The notes beneath the pieces were generated by a model that was given only the letters and a program-made list of their open reading frames with translations, was not told where the DNA came from and searched no databases. Of a stretch of DNA of 64,000 nucleotides, positions 27,901 through 37,141 are shown piece by piece; the first letter of the stretch is position 1; each line of letters begins with the position of its first letter. The stretch lies in contig UQHL01000002.1 of the NCBI GenBank assembly GCA_900540805.1, positions 177,821 through 241,820 on the forward strand, read 5' to 3'. Both the position numbers and the translations under genes were made by a program. The DNA is from an uncultured Eubacteriales bacterium (GTDB lineage Bacteria; Bacillota; Clostridia; Christensenellales; Borkfalkiaceae).

Positions 27901-29533
27901 GGGCAGCCAGACGGAAAATAAATAAACGATTCGCGCCCGCGTAATAAATAACGGCTCGCACCTCGTCTTTCACGACTTCGGAAAGCGTATAGGTGCCGTT
28001 ATAGGCATTGGTAAGCGCCTCAAGCATCGTTACGTTGCCGTAACCGTCGAGCGACAAAACGACGGCATAGGAAGGCTGACCGCCGTCGTAAATGTAGAAC
28101 ATGCCCGCTTCGCTGCCCCTGATGAGACAGCCTGCCGTTCCGTCTTTATCGACCTTGGCGATCTGGAAAGAAAATCCTTCTCCGCTTTCGGGGGTAAACT
28201 CGTAATCGCCCTGCTTTCCGAGCGTATAAGTGCCGTTTACCGCCGTTCCTTCGGCGTTTGTATAGACCGCCGATTCGTGATTGTTGATTTTAATTTTTCC
28301 TTGCTTCTTCTCGTACGTATAGGCGTCGTAGATGTCGTATTCGCCTTCGACGTCGTCAAAATAATAGAACGTTTCGCCGTCGAGCGCGATGCGGCCGTCA
28401 AGGGCGGAGGAAGCGCCCTTTGCAAACGAGAAAACCCTCGTTTCTTCGTCATACGTACCGATCTTTTCGTCCAGTCCCGTTCTTTCAAGGTACGCCTTAC
28501 TGCTGTCGAAATGGTCGATATAGATATAATCGACCCCGCCGCGCAGGTCGGTGTAGCCCTTATCCCATACCGCGTAGAGGAAAAGATCCTGCTCGCCGTC
28601 GAACATATCGCCGGGGTTATACTCGACGTCGCCGTCCACCTTGGTGGACCAGCCGGCAAAGCGATATCCCGCGATCGTATAAGCGCAGTCCTTTATCTTC
28701 TTTTCGGTGCCCTTGCGCACATAGAGGGAGTCCATCTCCCCCGCGGCCTCGGTTTCGGCGGGCGCGTTGGCGTCAAAATCGAGCGTTACGCCGATAATGC
28801 GGCAATAATAGATATAAACGTTTTGCTCTTTCTCTTTGGAAAGCTTTAATTCGGTCTTTTCGCCGGCCTCCGAAGCGTACTCGTAATCCTCGGGATAGCT
28901 GACCGTCGGCCTCAACGTCGTTTCGACATAGTCCGAGCCCGTTTGTTCTATAGGCGTCTCGTCGTAGCCATCGACGTTAAATTCCGTCTGCTTATACAGC
29001 TTGATCGTATAATCGACTTTATAACGGGCGCGGACGGAAATGTCCTTTCTGGGCATGATCGTATTCGATTCCGCGGTGATTTCCTTGTTGCCGTAAAACC
29101 ATGCGCCGAAATACGTATCGTCGGAAGTGGTCGGCACGACGTCCTTGAGCGCGTCGTAGAGATTGCTCCCCGCGCTGGCATATACCTTCTGCGTATCGAG
29201 CGTACCGTCTCCGACGTTCAGTTCGATTTCATAAAGCTTTGCGTAATTCGCGTAATATGTAACGTCCTCGGCGGGAATGGCGGCGGGAAATTCTTTGATT
29301 TCCCCGCTTTCGCCAAGGCTCCAGCCGACAAAGGAATACCCGTCCTCCTGAGGAGCGTCGGGGGCTTCGAGAGCGTCGCCTTCATGTCCTTTCACCGTAG
29401 CGACGACCGTCTGGCCGTTCATAAACGTCACGGTGTATTCGGGCTTCTTCGCACAGGACGCCCCCAACAACGCAAAGACGAACGCCGCGACGGCGAGAAA
29501 CGCCGTAAGCAGGATTTTGTTGATTTTCTTCAT
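24935..29533 (-). CDS. Large lipoprotein: InlB repeats, unnamed 'DGYG' beta-repeats, C-terminal LRR_5
   Basis: A 1532-residue secreted protein. The signal peptide ends near Cys27 (LLGASC), a slightly atypical lipobox. Listeria-Bacteroides repeats (YTVTFMNGQ to YSFVGWSLG, and RFAGWST) occupy about 30-330. From about 340 to 1370 a recurring unit appears: L-DGYG-A-Y, then G-GTY, then F-T-x-GxxFxF, then YPVF, for example FIDGYGAATYTSDGG and YLDGHGNAEILNLEG. I know of no named domain for it. About six BspA-type LRR_5 repeats end the protein. An AAGGAG site precedes the ATG. It is the last gene of the MoxR operon. Adhesion or binding of an outside ligand is likely; no catalytic motif was found. Confidence 0.85.
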   Translation of the reverse strand: MKKINKILLTAFLAVAAFVFALLGASCAKKPEYTVTFMNGQTVVATVKGHEGDALEAPDAPQEDGYSFVGWSLGESGEIKEFPAAIPAEDVTYYANYAKLYEIELNVGDGTLDTQKVYASAGSNLYDALKDVVPTTSDDTYFGAWFYGNKEITAESNTIMPRKDISVRARYKVDYTIKLYKQTEFNVDGYDETPIEQTGSDYVETTLRPTVSYPEDYEYASEAGEKTELKLSKEKEQNVYIYYCRIIGVTLDFDANAPAETEAAGEMDSLYVRKGTEKKIKDCAYTIAGYRFAGWSTKVDGDVEYNPGDMFDGEQDLFLYAVWDKGYTDLRGGVDYIYIDHFDSSKAYLERTGLDEKIGTYDEETRVFSFAKGASSALDGRIALDGETFYYFDDVEGEYDIYDAYTYEKKQGKIKINNHESAVYTNAEGTAVNGTYTLGKQGDYEFTPESGEGFSFQIAKVDKDGTAGCLIRGSEAGMFYIYDGGQPSYAVVLSLDGYGNVTMLEALTNAYNGTYTLSEVVKDEVRAVIYYAGANRLFIFRLAALQGYPVFVMSDGMQATLEYTYNDEATGAQKTDVLFIDGYGAATYTSDGGEPIEGSYGVIDSELRYMQFVPKEGEGFKLCYDFETNAYLPIEEHCGSYLFKNGGSLETIMLQLKYDKTATIYVPASDGKTWTAMVNGKYEAAKTPENSFTFTADEDGWIIPEAAYQAKFSAFTFQLGTANKYPVFEMYNADMAGKTITLGKNVYTFAGYNAVTCNLMTQMQDGTESLQLYKGDYRVCTPADGNTFFTYIEIKLSTGVTVLLVDVREDATAGTPEYKEFFGASYTNSYNNPGKYSAQIYPLTDDYMAVAVLDEATGEYKFTFLGTFVNQDKDESTDADNYYEFTATQTAEGTSQEIVEELGSFKCQLWTLSGTRVFLQYDESRVKTAQGTDGSSMEFNAYGLIEYKANAAAEAQTCRYTRLGDLFVLTSFTDGKSYRFHFTNKEETAYAPSDEKEGAYYLYNLSDGTLDTSKILVLAGVSATLYEGETETSGTYAYNEETEDYTFTAADGQKTNFRLTQVTNQQTQQTYPVYCVARPEIVFNLSVVDKDGKEIGSITCDSYGTAAYNDSAEGITYNAGLAWNEAKTVFVVKTYDATGKLLETRYYEVKDETAPNVVWEYGFEKNVYFGYDNGLYLDYALYLDGHGNAEILNLEGEAIENGTYVLTESGTALYTKKGETTAKEYMLFASGSSSSRTYFCTEIDENEGTYHGDDWSVLILDGYEVSATYIDARGVRYSGNYTILKEGYVKFTSSSLSAPLIVTINTQTGKYAPVTEQYILDGSGSKLLAWVDYTQTQITLPVSVTEIGANAFQSMRALVSIAMPGVTSIGAGAFYYCTALETVVADRLTAVGASAFAYCVSLAEISEEKIETIGTQGFYGCVSLTELNLAAIRTIGDYAFLQALTLKNVTIGSAVEKIGKNAFAYANANGEEGTVLTVTFLGTTVPEFGEEIFKEVAALEIVVADEATKTAFAAALEAYAEYIVVASAAAAA

Positions 29534-29585
29534 GATGTCTCCTTATAAATGCGCTATATCGATAAACTTAAGCCGTTTTTCGAAT

Positions 29586-32393
29586 TTACTCTTCTTCCTC
29601 CACGAAAGGCGGAGGCGTAGGCGACGGTACGGGATCGGGTTCGGGGTCTCCCTCCGTCCACAAGGCGCTTAATGCGGTGCCGTTGGGAGCCTGATAGACG
29701 TCTTTCGCATCGTAGTCCTTTTGCGCGCTCACCCAGCCGTCAAACGTATATCCCGCGCGGTAGGGTGCGTTGATGCCGTTTTCCGCCGTATAATTTTCCA
29801 CCGAATCGTTCATTGTGAAAGATACGACGTAGGTTTTGTCCGCCGAAAGCGTACAGCCCCAAAGGACGGGACGGTTACGCATATTCCATAAACGGCTCCA
29901 ATTTTCGCCCGCTTCCGCTCTTTCGCTGAATATGGTGAGAACGTCGCCGCAAAGAAACGCAAAATCGCCGATTTTTTCGACGCTTGCGGGAATGACGAGC
30001 GTCTCGAGCGCAAAACAATCCTGAAACGCCATCTGGCCGATCGATTTAAGCGTTGCGGGAAGCGCGAGATTTTTAAGCGAACTGCAGCCGTAAAAGGAGG
30101 ATCTCCCGATTTTTTCCACGTTCGGCATGGAAATTCGCTCCAGCGAGCTGCAACCGTAAAAAGCATAGTCGGAAATTTCCGTTACGCCGGCGGGAAGGGA
30201 AACGCTTTTAAGGTTCCAGTTTTCATAGAATGCCGACCTGCCGATCTTTTTAAGATTTTTCCCGAATTCTATTTCCGAAAGTCCGCTTCTGTAAAAGGCA
30301 TAGTCGCCGATTTCTTCCAGGCTTTCGGGAAGTACGAGCTTAAGGGAACTATATTCGTCCTTAAGCGGACCCTCTTCCCATCCCAAAGATATACACCAGT
30401 AAAACGCCGCCATGCCGATCCGTTGTACCTTATCGGGGATCGCAAGCATTTTGAGAGACCTGCAGCCAAAGAATGAATAATCCGAAATTTCCGTGATTTC
30501 CGTGGGAAGATGGACGTTTGTCAAGCTCACACAATTATAAAAGACGGATCTTCCGACCTTCGTCACCGAATTGGGCAGATATACGTTTTGTAAATAGTAA
30601 CAGGAATAAAAAGTATAGTCTCTGATCTCCGTCACGCTGGCGGGAATTTCCACCTTTCCGTTATAGCCAAGAAAACTCCACGAAAAGGCGCCTTCGCCGA
30701 TATACTTTATTCCGTCGGAAAAAGTTACTCCGCCGACATCTTTCTGAGAAAATACGTAGTCTGCAATACCGACCGTCCCCTCTTTAATGCTAACCGAGTA
30801 AGGTTTATCGGACGGCTCTTTCGCGTCGCCGACAAGCCAATTGTCGGCATATATCAGAGTTGCACCCGCCGCGTTCCAGAGCGCCGTGTTATAAAAAGCG
30901 TTTTTTCCGATCGAGGTAACCGTATCGGGAATATCGATCTCCTGCAATAACGTACAACCGGAGAAAGCGCTTGAACCTATTCTTTGAACGTTTGCGCCGA
31001 AGGTTACGTAGGTAAGCTTAGAGCAACCTGAAAACATACTCGAGCTCAGCTCCGTCACTCCGTTGCCGATCGTCGCGCCGAGCATCTCCTGACACTGATA
31101 AAAAGCCGCGGTATTGACGAGCTGAACGCTGTCGGGGATCTTTACGCTTTCAAATTTATTGCCGTGAAAGGCATAGGCGGCGATTCCGTAGGTGTCGCCC
31201 GCTATTTCAATGTCCTTATTTTCTATATCTTTATTTACAATCAGCCATTTATTTGTATCGCCGAGATATACGACGCCCTCACGGCTCTGCAAAAACTCCG
31301 TCTCTCCGAACGCGGTGGCGCCGATGAAGCTTACGCCGGCGCCCAGAGAAATATCCGAAAGCGCACTGCAGCCGTAAAAACAAGAGGTACCGATCATCTC
31401 GATATTTTCGGGGAACGCAATGTTTTTAAGGGACGTGCAGCCCTGGAATACATAGGAGCCGAGATATCTGACGCCCGAACCGAAATCCACCGCGGTAAGC
31501 GCCGTACAGTCTAAAAACGTCTTTTCGGAAAGCTGTATAAGGCTGTCGGGCAAAACGACGGACGTCAACGAAGTACATTCGCGGAAAGCGGAAGCGCCGA
31601 TCTCCGCCACATTGCTTCCGAGCGTAATTTCTTTGAGGTTGGGACAATACGCAAAAGCAGCTTCACCGATAGAGACAAGCGCTTCGGGAAGTACGATGCG
31701 TTCTATTGCCGAGCGGGTAAACGTACCGTCTTCTATTTTTGTCACGTTTGCCGGGATCGTTATTTCTTTGAGGCTACGGCAGCTTTGGAAAGCATTTTCG
31801 CCGATAGAGACAAGCGATTCGGGAAGCGTGACGCTTTCAAGGCCGGCGCAGTTATAGAACGCGCTTTTTCCGATGGCCGTCACGTTATCGCCGATTGCGA
31901 CGGAGGTCACGCGGTTGGCGTTGTAAAAAGCGTTTTCGGCGATGGCCACGACAGGCTTGCCGCGATAGCTGTTCTCAATCGTTACGGCGCCCTCCGCAGT
32001 CGTCCCGCTCGTCACCTTATAAGCCTTCTCGTCCTCGGTAAGCCGATAAGAAAGTCCCGTTTCGGGGTCGCGCACAAATTCGTAAGACACCGACCATTCG
32101 GAATCGGAAAAGTTCTTTCCGTCGCCGAGCGCTTTCACACGTAACGTATAAGCGCCCGCTTTCAGCGAAGAGAGCGGATAAGAGGTTCTTCGCGTATCTT
32201 TTTGTTCGCCGTTGATATCAACTTTATATTTACTTGCGTTTTCGACCTCGTCCCAATTGAGTATCAAATCGGCAGGCTCTACCCAAAGCCCCGTGGGAGT
32301 TTCAAGTACGGCGCCGCCTCCCGCACACGCTACGGCGGACAGGAGATAACACGCGATAAGAGCGATGACCGTCAATAACCGAAGTTTTTTCAT
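29586..32393 (-). CDS. BspA-type LRR_5 lipoprotein with N-terminal Fn3-like domain
   Basis: A 935-residue secreted lipoprotein. A signal peptide and lipobox-like SAVAC (Cys about 23) are followed by an Fn3-like domain (PTGLWVEPADLILNWDEV to SLKAGAYTLRVKALG). LRR_5 repeats of the form IGxxAFxxCxxLxxVxLPxxVTxI run from about 130 to 850. One InlB-type repeat follows (YRAGYTFDGWVSA to GTALSALW), and the tail is Pro- and Glu-rich (PVPSPTPPPFVEEEE). The ATG at 32393 follows GGAGG by five bases; upstream in-frame sequence is not signal-like. It lies 45 bases after the double-VWA gene on the same transcript. BspA proteins bind host or bacterial surfaces; that role is inferred here. Confidence 0.88.
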   Translation of the reverse strand: MKKLRLLTVIALIACYLLSAVACAGGGAVLETPTGLWVEPADLILNWDEVENASKYKVDINGEQKDTRRTSYPLSSLKAGAYTLRVKALGDGKNFSDSEWSVSYEFVRDPETGLSYRLTEDEKAYKVTSGTTAEGAVTIENSYRGKPVVAIAENAFYNANRVTSVAIGDNVTAIGKSAFYNCAGLESVTLPESLVSIGENAFQSCRSLKEITIPANVTKIEDGTFTRSAIERIVLPEALVSIGEAAFAYCPNLKEITLGSNVAEIGASAFRECTSLTSVVLPDSLIQLSEKTFLDCTALTAVDFGSGVRYLGSYVFQGCTSLKNIAFPENIEMIGTSCFYGCSALSDISLGAGVSFIGATAFGETEFLQSREGVVYLGDTNKWLIVNKDIENKDIEIAGDTYGIAAYAFHGNKFESVKIPDSVQLVNTAAFYQCQEMLGATIGNGVTELSSSMFSGCSKLTYVTFGANVQRIGSSAFSGCTLLQEIDIPDTVTSIGKNAFYNTALWNAAGATLIYADNWLVGDAKEPSDKPYSVSIKEGTVGIADYVFSQKDVGGVTFSDGIKYIGEGAFSWSFLGYNGKVEIPASVTEIRDYTFYSCYYLQNVYLPNSVTKVGRSVFYNCVSLTNVHLPTEITEISDYSFFGCRSLKMLAIPDKVQRIGMAAFYWCISLGWEEGPLKDEYSSLKLVLPESLEEIGDYAFYRSGLSEIEFGKNLKKIGRSAFYENWNLKSVSLPAGVTEISDYAFYGCSSLERISMPNVEKIGRSSFYGCSSLKNLALPATLKSIGQMAFQDCFALETLVIPASVEKIGDFAFLCGDVLTIFSERAEAGENWSRLWNMRNRPVLWGCTLSADKTYVVSFTMNDSVENYTAENGINAPYRAGYTFDGWVSAQKDYDAKDVYQAPNGTALSALWTEGDPEPDPVPSPTPPPFVEEEE

Positions 32394-32438
32394 TTTTCCT
32401 CCAATGCCGACGCGCCCTGCGCCCCGTCCCATGAGAAA

Positions 32439-35183
32439 CTATTCCTTTCTGTACGCTTGTTTTCCAAGTTCTTGTTTCTCCTTTCTCTCACGGATGATCT
32501 CGTGAAGCCATTTGAACTTAAATTTACGGACCGCTATATCCAAAAGAACGAGTACGATCGAAACAATCACAAAGGCAAGACGTGGATCGAAGGTGTGCGA
32601 GAGCTTTTTGATAAGCCCTTCAAAGACCTGACTTTCCGTTTCGATGCGTTTGCCTTTCCCCGCCGAGGCCATCCCCTCCAGCAGAGCGACCGACGTCTCT
32701 TCGTCCGCTTCCACAAACGTATTGTATTCCTGAGAATAAGAAAACGCCTTATAGATAGTAGCTTCGGATACGTCCTTTCCCGTCGCGTCCTTTTTCTTTA
32801 CGACAAGCTCGTATACGCCGGGTTCCGTTATGGTAAAAGGAATCTGCGTGTAGCCCTCTTTCTCGGTGGGCTTAATCGTCTGCACGGGCTTCGGCTCCGA
32901 ATCCTTAAAAATCTGCAATTCGATGCGCTCACCCTCTTCCATATCCGTATATACGTTGAGCACGTTTCCGTAATTCTTTTCGGTGAGCTTGATTTCGATA
33001 TCCTGTGCGCGGATATTCTCCTTGGGAAACAGCACGCCGATAATATTTTTGATAATCCTTTGACCCGTTTCGTCGCTTAGAAATTCCGAGGACCATTTTC
33101 CGCTTAGATCGCACATAAAGCTGCCGACCATGCCCTCGCCGTATTTCCACTGCGCATAAATGGGGACAAATTCGCCCGCGAGAACAATTTCCGCGTCTTC
33201 TTTGATCTTGGTACCGTAGTAGCCGTTCAATCGGGGCATGTTCGCCTGTTCGACGCCGCTGACGACTGCGTTATGAACGCGAATGGTAGGGACAAAGGGT
33301 TTGGCCTCGACTTCTTTGATATCGGGGACGGTTAAATCCTCGCGCATGATGGACGAAAGATCTTCTCCCGTAACGGTGTGATGATACTTGCTCTTCCACT
33401 TCTCCGCTTCTTCTTCGCTGTCGTCGTCGCTGCCGCCGTTGCCGAGCTTGACGATTTCTCTGCCCGCCTTTTCGCTGTCCGCGCTCGTATTGATGCCGAC
33501 GACGGAAATCGTGATACCCGCCTCGAAATTCGATTGAAGGACGGAACCGTATTTTTCGACGTTGTCGGAAAACATACAGTCGGACACGACGATAATGTGT
33601 CTCTTTTCAATATTCGTCTGCGCCTTGAGCGAGTCTCCCGCACGTTTGAGCGACGGGGTAAGCAACGTTCCGCCGCCGTTTCCGATGTTGTCGATCGCGG
33701 CGACGATTTCATATTCCCTCGTCACGGGCGTGAGTGCAAGAGCTTCCTTATAATCGTCGTCGAGCGCAATGACGCCGCAGTAATCGCGCTCCGTCATGGC
33801 GTTGAGACAGGCGCGCGCACCCGCTTTCGCGTTTTCGAGTACGTCGCTCATACTGCCCGAACAGTCGATGATGATGACGACCCCGAGCGGAGGCGTATAA
33901 TCTTCGGCAATCACGGGAAGCATATCCTGATAGGTGGTACCGTATAAGTCTTTGCGGTTGTAGGCGTGAGCCTCGTCGCCGTCCGGCTCGCTTCCGCCGA
34001 CGGTAAAGAGGCCGCCGCCTATGTCCTTTACATAGGAATTGAGCAAGTCTTCAAATCCGGCAGGCATATCCGAGTGCGAGACATTGGCGAGCACCACCTG
34101 ATCGTATAACCGCATTTCGTCGAGCGTCTTCGGAAATTTTTCCGTTTCGGCCACATTGAGGACGGTGAGCGTATATTCCTCTTTCAAAAGTTCCTGGAGC
34201 TTCTCCGCTTCGCCCTCAAAGCCTTCTACGATGAGAATATCGTCGAATACCTCCATATACAGATAGGAGCTGTATTCGTTGTTCGCTTCGACCGCGTCTT
34301 CTATTTCAACCGGCTCTTTGAAGGAAAGGTCAAAGGAAAGCCGATGAAGCCCCTGTTCGGCAAACGTGTGCGCGATTTCAAACGTCTGTACGCCCGGCTC
34401 TAAAGAAACCTCCGTCGTTTCCTCCTCTCCGTCGTTATCCCGAAGCGTAATCTGCGCCGTCTGTGCGACGGAGCTTTGTACGGTTACACCCAGCTTGACC
34501 TCCGACTTGGCCGAAACGTTATAATCGGGCATGACAGCCCCTACGATCTGCGCGTCCGGGATTTCCTTTTCATCCGTAAAGGAAACCGTATCCACGCGGA
34601 TGCCGTCGGCCGCCGCAGCCTTGATCGCCGCAAGCGCTTCCCCGTCCGTTTCGATGCCGTCGGATAAAATGACGAGCTTCGCCGTCTTGGGATGCTTGAT
34701 ATGAGTTCGTGCAAAGGATACCGCGGCAGCGATATCCGTCGCGCTGTCGTCGGGCTTATTGTCCCGGAGAGAATCTTCATAGCTCTCGTACGTCTTTTCC
34801 GCGTTTGTCGAAAGCTCCGCGGCATACGTCTGTCCGTAACCGAAGGTGATGATTCCTACTTTATATTCGGAATTTCCGCTATCGAGAACCGATTGGACAA
34901 ATTCGTTCTTTTTCTCCTGCGTTTCTCTTCCGCTGTACGATACATCGACGAGAAGAAAGACCTCGTTATTTGAATTGATCGTTTGATAATCGAAGTGCAT
35001 CCCCGAAAAAACAAAAATGCACAATACCATGGCTGTGGTGTGAAGCACGACGGAAATAATATGGTTCCGCGTGCGGCGATACTTTTTCGCCATACGAAAG
35101 TAGGGAAACAGCGAAAAGAATAACGCCGGAATAAGCAACAGCAGAAACCAGGGATACGTAAATTGAATTGAAAAATTCGTCAT
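32439..35183 (-). CDS. Membrane protein with two VWA domains flanking a glutamine-amidotransferase-like domain
   Basis: A 914-residue membrane protein. Two N-terminal helices (PWFLLLLIPALFFSLFPYF and a second near residue 45) place most of the chain outside or at the membrane. The first VWA domain begins LVDVSYSGRE (about residue 75), with DxSxS intact. A central class I amidotransferase-like fold (ILIVEGFEGEAEKLQELL to GGGLFTVGGSEPD, about 300-400) follows. The second VWA begins IIIDCSGSM (about 438), also intact. A beta-rich segment, one C-terminal helix (FVIVSIVLVLLDIAV) and a basic tail end the protein. It resembles BatB/BatA-type aerotolerance-family proteins. It is 14 bases after the BatA-like gene. 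Confidence 0.88.
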   Translation of the reverse strand: MTNFSIQFTYPWFLLLLIPALFFSLFPYFRMAKKYRRTRNHIISVVLHTTAMVLCIFVFSGMHFDYQTINSNNEVFLLVDVSYSGRETQEKKNEFVQSVLDSGNSEYKVGIITFGYGQTYAAELSTNAEKTYESYEDSLRDNKPDDSATDIAAAVSFARTHIKHPKTAKLVILSDGIETDGEALAAIKAAAADGIRVDTVSFTDEKEIPDAQIVGAVMPDYNVSAKSEVKLGVTVQSSVAQTAQITLRDNDGEEETTEVSLEPGVQTFEIAHTFAEQGLHRLSFDLSFKEPVEIEDAVEANNEYSSYLYMEVFDDILIVEGFEGEAEKLQELLKEEYTLTVLNVAETEKFPKTLDEMRLYDQVVLANVSHSDMPAGFEDLLNSYVKDIGGGLFTVGGSEPDGDEAHAYNRKDLYGTTYQDMLPVIAEDYTPPLGVVIIIDCSGSMSDVLENAKAGARACLNAMTERDYCGVIALDDDYKEALALTPVTREYEIVAAIDNIGNGGGTLLTPSLKRAGDSLKAQTNIEKRHIIVVSDCMFSDNVEKYGSVLQSNFEAGITISVVGINTSADSEKAGREIVKLGNGGSDDDSEEEAEKWKSKYHHTVTGEDLSSIMREDLTVPDIKEVEAKPFVPTIRVHNAVVSGVEQANMPRLNGYYGTKIKEDAEIVLAGEFVPIYAQWKYGEGMVGSFMCDLSGKWSSEFLSDETGQRIIKNIIGVLFPKENIRAQDIEIKLTEKNYGNVLNVYTDMEEGERIELQIFKDSEPKPVQTIKPTEKEGYTQIPFTITEPGVYELVVKKKDATGKDVSEATIYKAFSYSQEYNTFVEADEETSVALLEGMASAGKGKRIETESQVFEGLIKKLSHTFDPRLAFVIVSIVLVLLDIAVRKFKFKWLHEIIRERKEKQELGKQAYRKE

Positions 35184-35197
35184 ATTTCGTTACTCCC

Positions 35198-37141
35198 TTA
35201 AAAATGTTCCCGCGACTGAAGCCACCATTCGATAAACATCAACGCGATAAGCGCAGCGGCGACATAGACGACAAGATCCTTGTCCTCCTCTCTATCGGGG
35301 GCTTTGGCGGCAACGCCTTCCAGCGCGTCCACCGTCCGGAAAATATTGCTTTGATCGGAGGGCATTTTTACATAGATGTTGCTTACGACTACAGTGCCCG
35401 ACAGCAACGTTTGCCTGATGGTATATGTTCCGCAGGCAGAAAGCGCGATTTCGAAAGGAATCTCTTCAAATTCGTAATCTTTCTCTACGGCTCCCTCTCC
35501 GCTGAGCGAAAGAGAAAGATTGGTGCCGCGCGTATTGATACATACGGTCTCGTTGACATCGAATACGTATTGAGGCACTTTCTCCTCCGCGCCGTCCACC
35601 ACTTTCGTGACCGTAGCAGTAGAAGGAATAAAATAATTGAACAGATTGGTGATAAGTATCGGGAAATTTATTTCCATCGAGGTGTCCGCATTATTCAAAC
35701 TAAACGACATTACGGCAAGCCTCGAAGCCCTGGTGTTTTTGACAACAAAAACCGGATCGTTGCCGCAATAGAGCAGCGGTTTGAACTCTTCGGAATACTC
35801 CATCTGTCTATAGGTGCTGACCCGCATCATTTCCGGCATCATGTACTGTGTAATCTCGTGTTTTTCTCCGAAAGCCAGATTAAAATCTCCCGAAACTTCT
35901 TTTCCTATCGTCAGACCCGAATCTTTCGGAGAAGCCGAAGGATTGACCAACAGCACCAGGCCGTCTTTTGGAAGCTCGGAGGGTACCTCATGCTCGAAAA
36001 TATAGAAATCAAACCCGCTGAGCTCCGGCGAGCCCTTTCTGACCTCGGAAATTTCCAGACGCCAGCGGCCGCGCATACCGTCGCGGAGCACCATCAAAAC
36101 ATTGGCGAAAAAGGTATTCGGTTTAGTACTGTAATACTGCACGCGGATCGTTTCTTCAGTTCCGCCGTAGAGATAAAAAATATTGTCTTCGCTGAGATCG
36201 TCATCTACTTCGTTGAGCCGCACGAAAACGGAATCGAATTTGAAAATATTTTTTACTTTTTCGCTTTGTTTTTCGCTCGGCTTAAAAACGACGGTCTGCG
36301 TCACTCCGTTTTCGCAATAAACGGGCTCGGAAATGAGCTGGATTGTATCTCCGTCGTTATTCGTGCCGTAAACCTCCGCCGTAACGGTAAGCCGCTCGCT
36401 TCTGCCGTAGCACGCGATGTCGATCGAAAACGTATAATAGTTTTCCTCCAGCTTTGCACGGCAATCGAGAATCGCGGCATTCCATTCGGTCTCCTCGCTT
36501 ACGTTAACGACCTCGATGTTTGCGTTATCGATATATGTATTCGACGTATAAAGCACGATGTCCGCGTACGGGTTTTCCGTAAGAACTTCGCCCGCAAGCT
36601 TGATTGCGCCGTCGATGTCGGCATTTCCGTAAGTACAGGATTTGTTTGCCACAAGTTCGTCGAGAATTTCGAAAAGCTCTTCAGCGTCGGCTTGTCTGAA
36701 ACGGAAAGCCAGGGTTTCCGCTTTCGCTCCCGCCATTACGACGGTCATGATACCGTCATTTTTAAAGGTTTCCTCGGAAAGTACTTTGACCTGTTCGACA
36801 GCACGCTCGAAACGGGTTTCCTGGTCCCCTTTCACGCGCATGGCGGCGGAAGCGTCGATCACCGCGGCCTTTTCCGTAATCTCGGGGGGAACTTCCTTTT
36901 TGATAAACGGCTGAGCCAAAATAAACGCGCATGCCGTAAGGATGAGAACCTGACAAATAATGATCAGTATATTTCTCAGTTTACTGATTGGGAGTTTTCT
37001 CTTTCGGTAGCGAAGACTGCGCTTCCAGACATACGTGCTGGAAACCATCTTTTGTTGATAGTTGGGTTTCAAAAGGTATATGAGGAGGAGTACAAGAAGC
37101 CCCAACAACCCCAATAACCCCAACGGCGTTAACAATTTCAT
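35198..37141 (-). CDS. BatA-like membrane protein with degenerate VWA domain
   Basis: A 647-residue protein. The first 25 residues (LLTPLGLLGLLGLLVLLLIYLL) form the BatA-type N-terminal helix, and a second helix lies near residue 65. A VWA-like domain follows, but its metal site reads VIDASAAM: the second Ser of DxSxS is Ala. The remainder is beta-rich with a C-terminal helix (LVVYVAAALIALMFIEWWL). The ATG overlaps the TGA of the DUF58 gene as ATGA. In related clusters such proteins sit with MoxR and DUF58 proteins in membrane complexes. Metal binding by this VWA is doubtful, so it may serve as a scaffold. Confidence 0.87.
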   Translation of the reverse strand: MKLLTPLGLLGLLGLLVLLLIYLLKPNYQQKMVSSTYVWKRSLRYRKRKLPISKLRNILIIICQVLILTACAFILAQPFIKKEVPPEITEKAAVIDASAAMRVKGDQETRFERAVEQVKVLSEETFKNDGIMTVVMAGAKAETLAFRFRQADAEELFEILDELVANKSCTYGNADIDGAIKLAGEVLTENPYADIVLYTSNTYIDNANIEVVNVSEETEWNAAILDCRAKLEENYYTFSIDIACYGRSERLTVTAEVYGTNNDGDTIQLISEPVYCENGVTQTVVFKPSEKQSEKVKNIFKFDSVFVRLNEVDDDLSEDNIFYLYGGTEETIRVQYYSTKPNTFFANVLMVLRDGMRGRWRLEISEVRKGSPELSGFDFYIFEHEVPSELPKDGLVLLVNPSASPKDSGLTIGKEVSGDFNLAFGEKHEITQYMMPEMMRVSTYRQMEYSEEFKPLLYCGNDPVFVVKNTRASRLAVMSFSLNNADTSMEINFPILITNLFNYFIPSTATVTKVVDGAEEKVPQYVFDVNETVCINTRGTNLSLSLSGEGAVEKDYEFEEIPFEIALSACGTYTIRQTLLSGTVVVSNIYVKMPSDQSNIFRTVDALEGVAAKAPDREEDKDLVVYVAAALIALMFIEWWLQSREHF

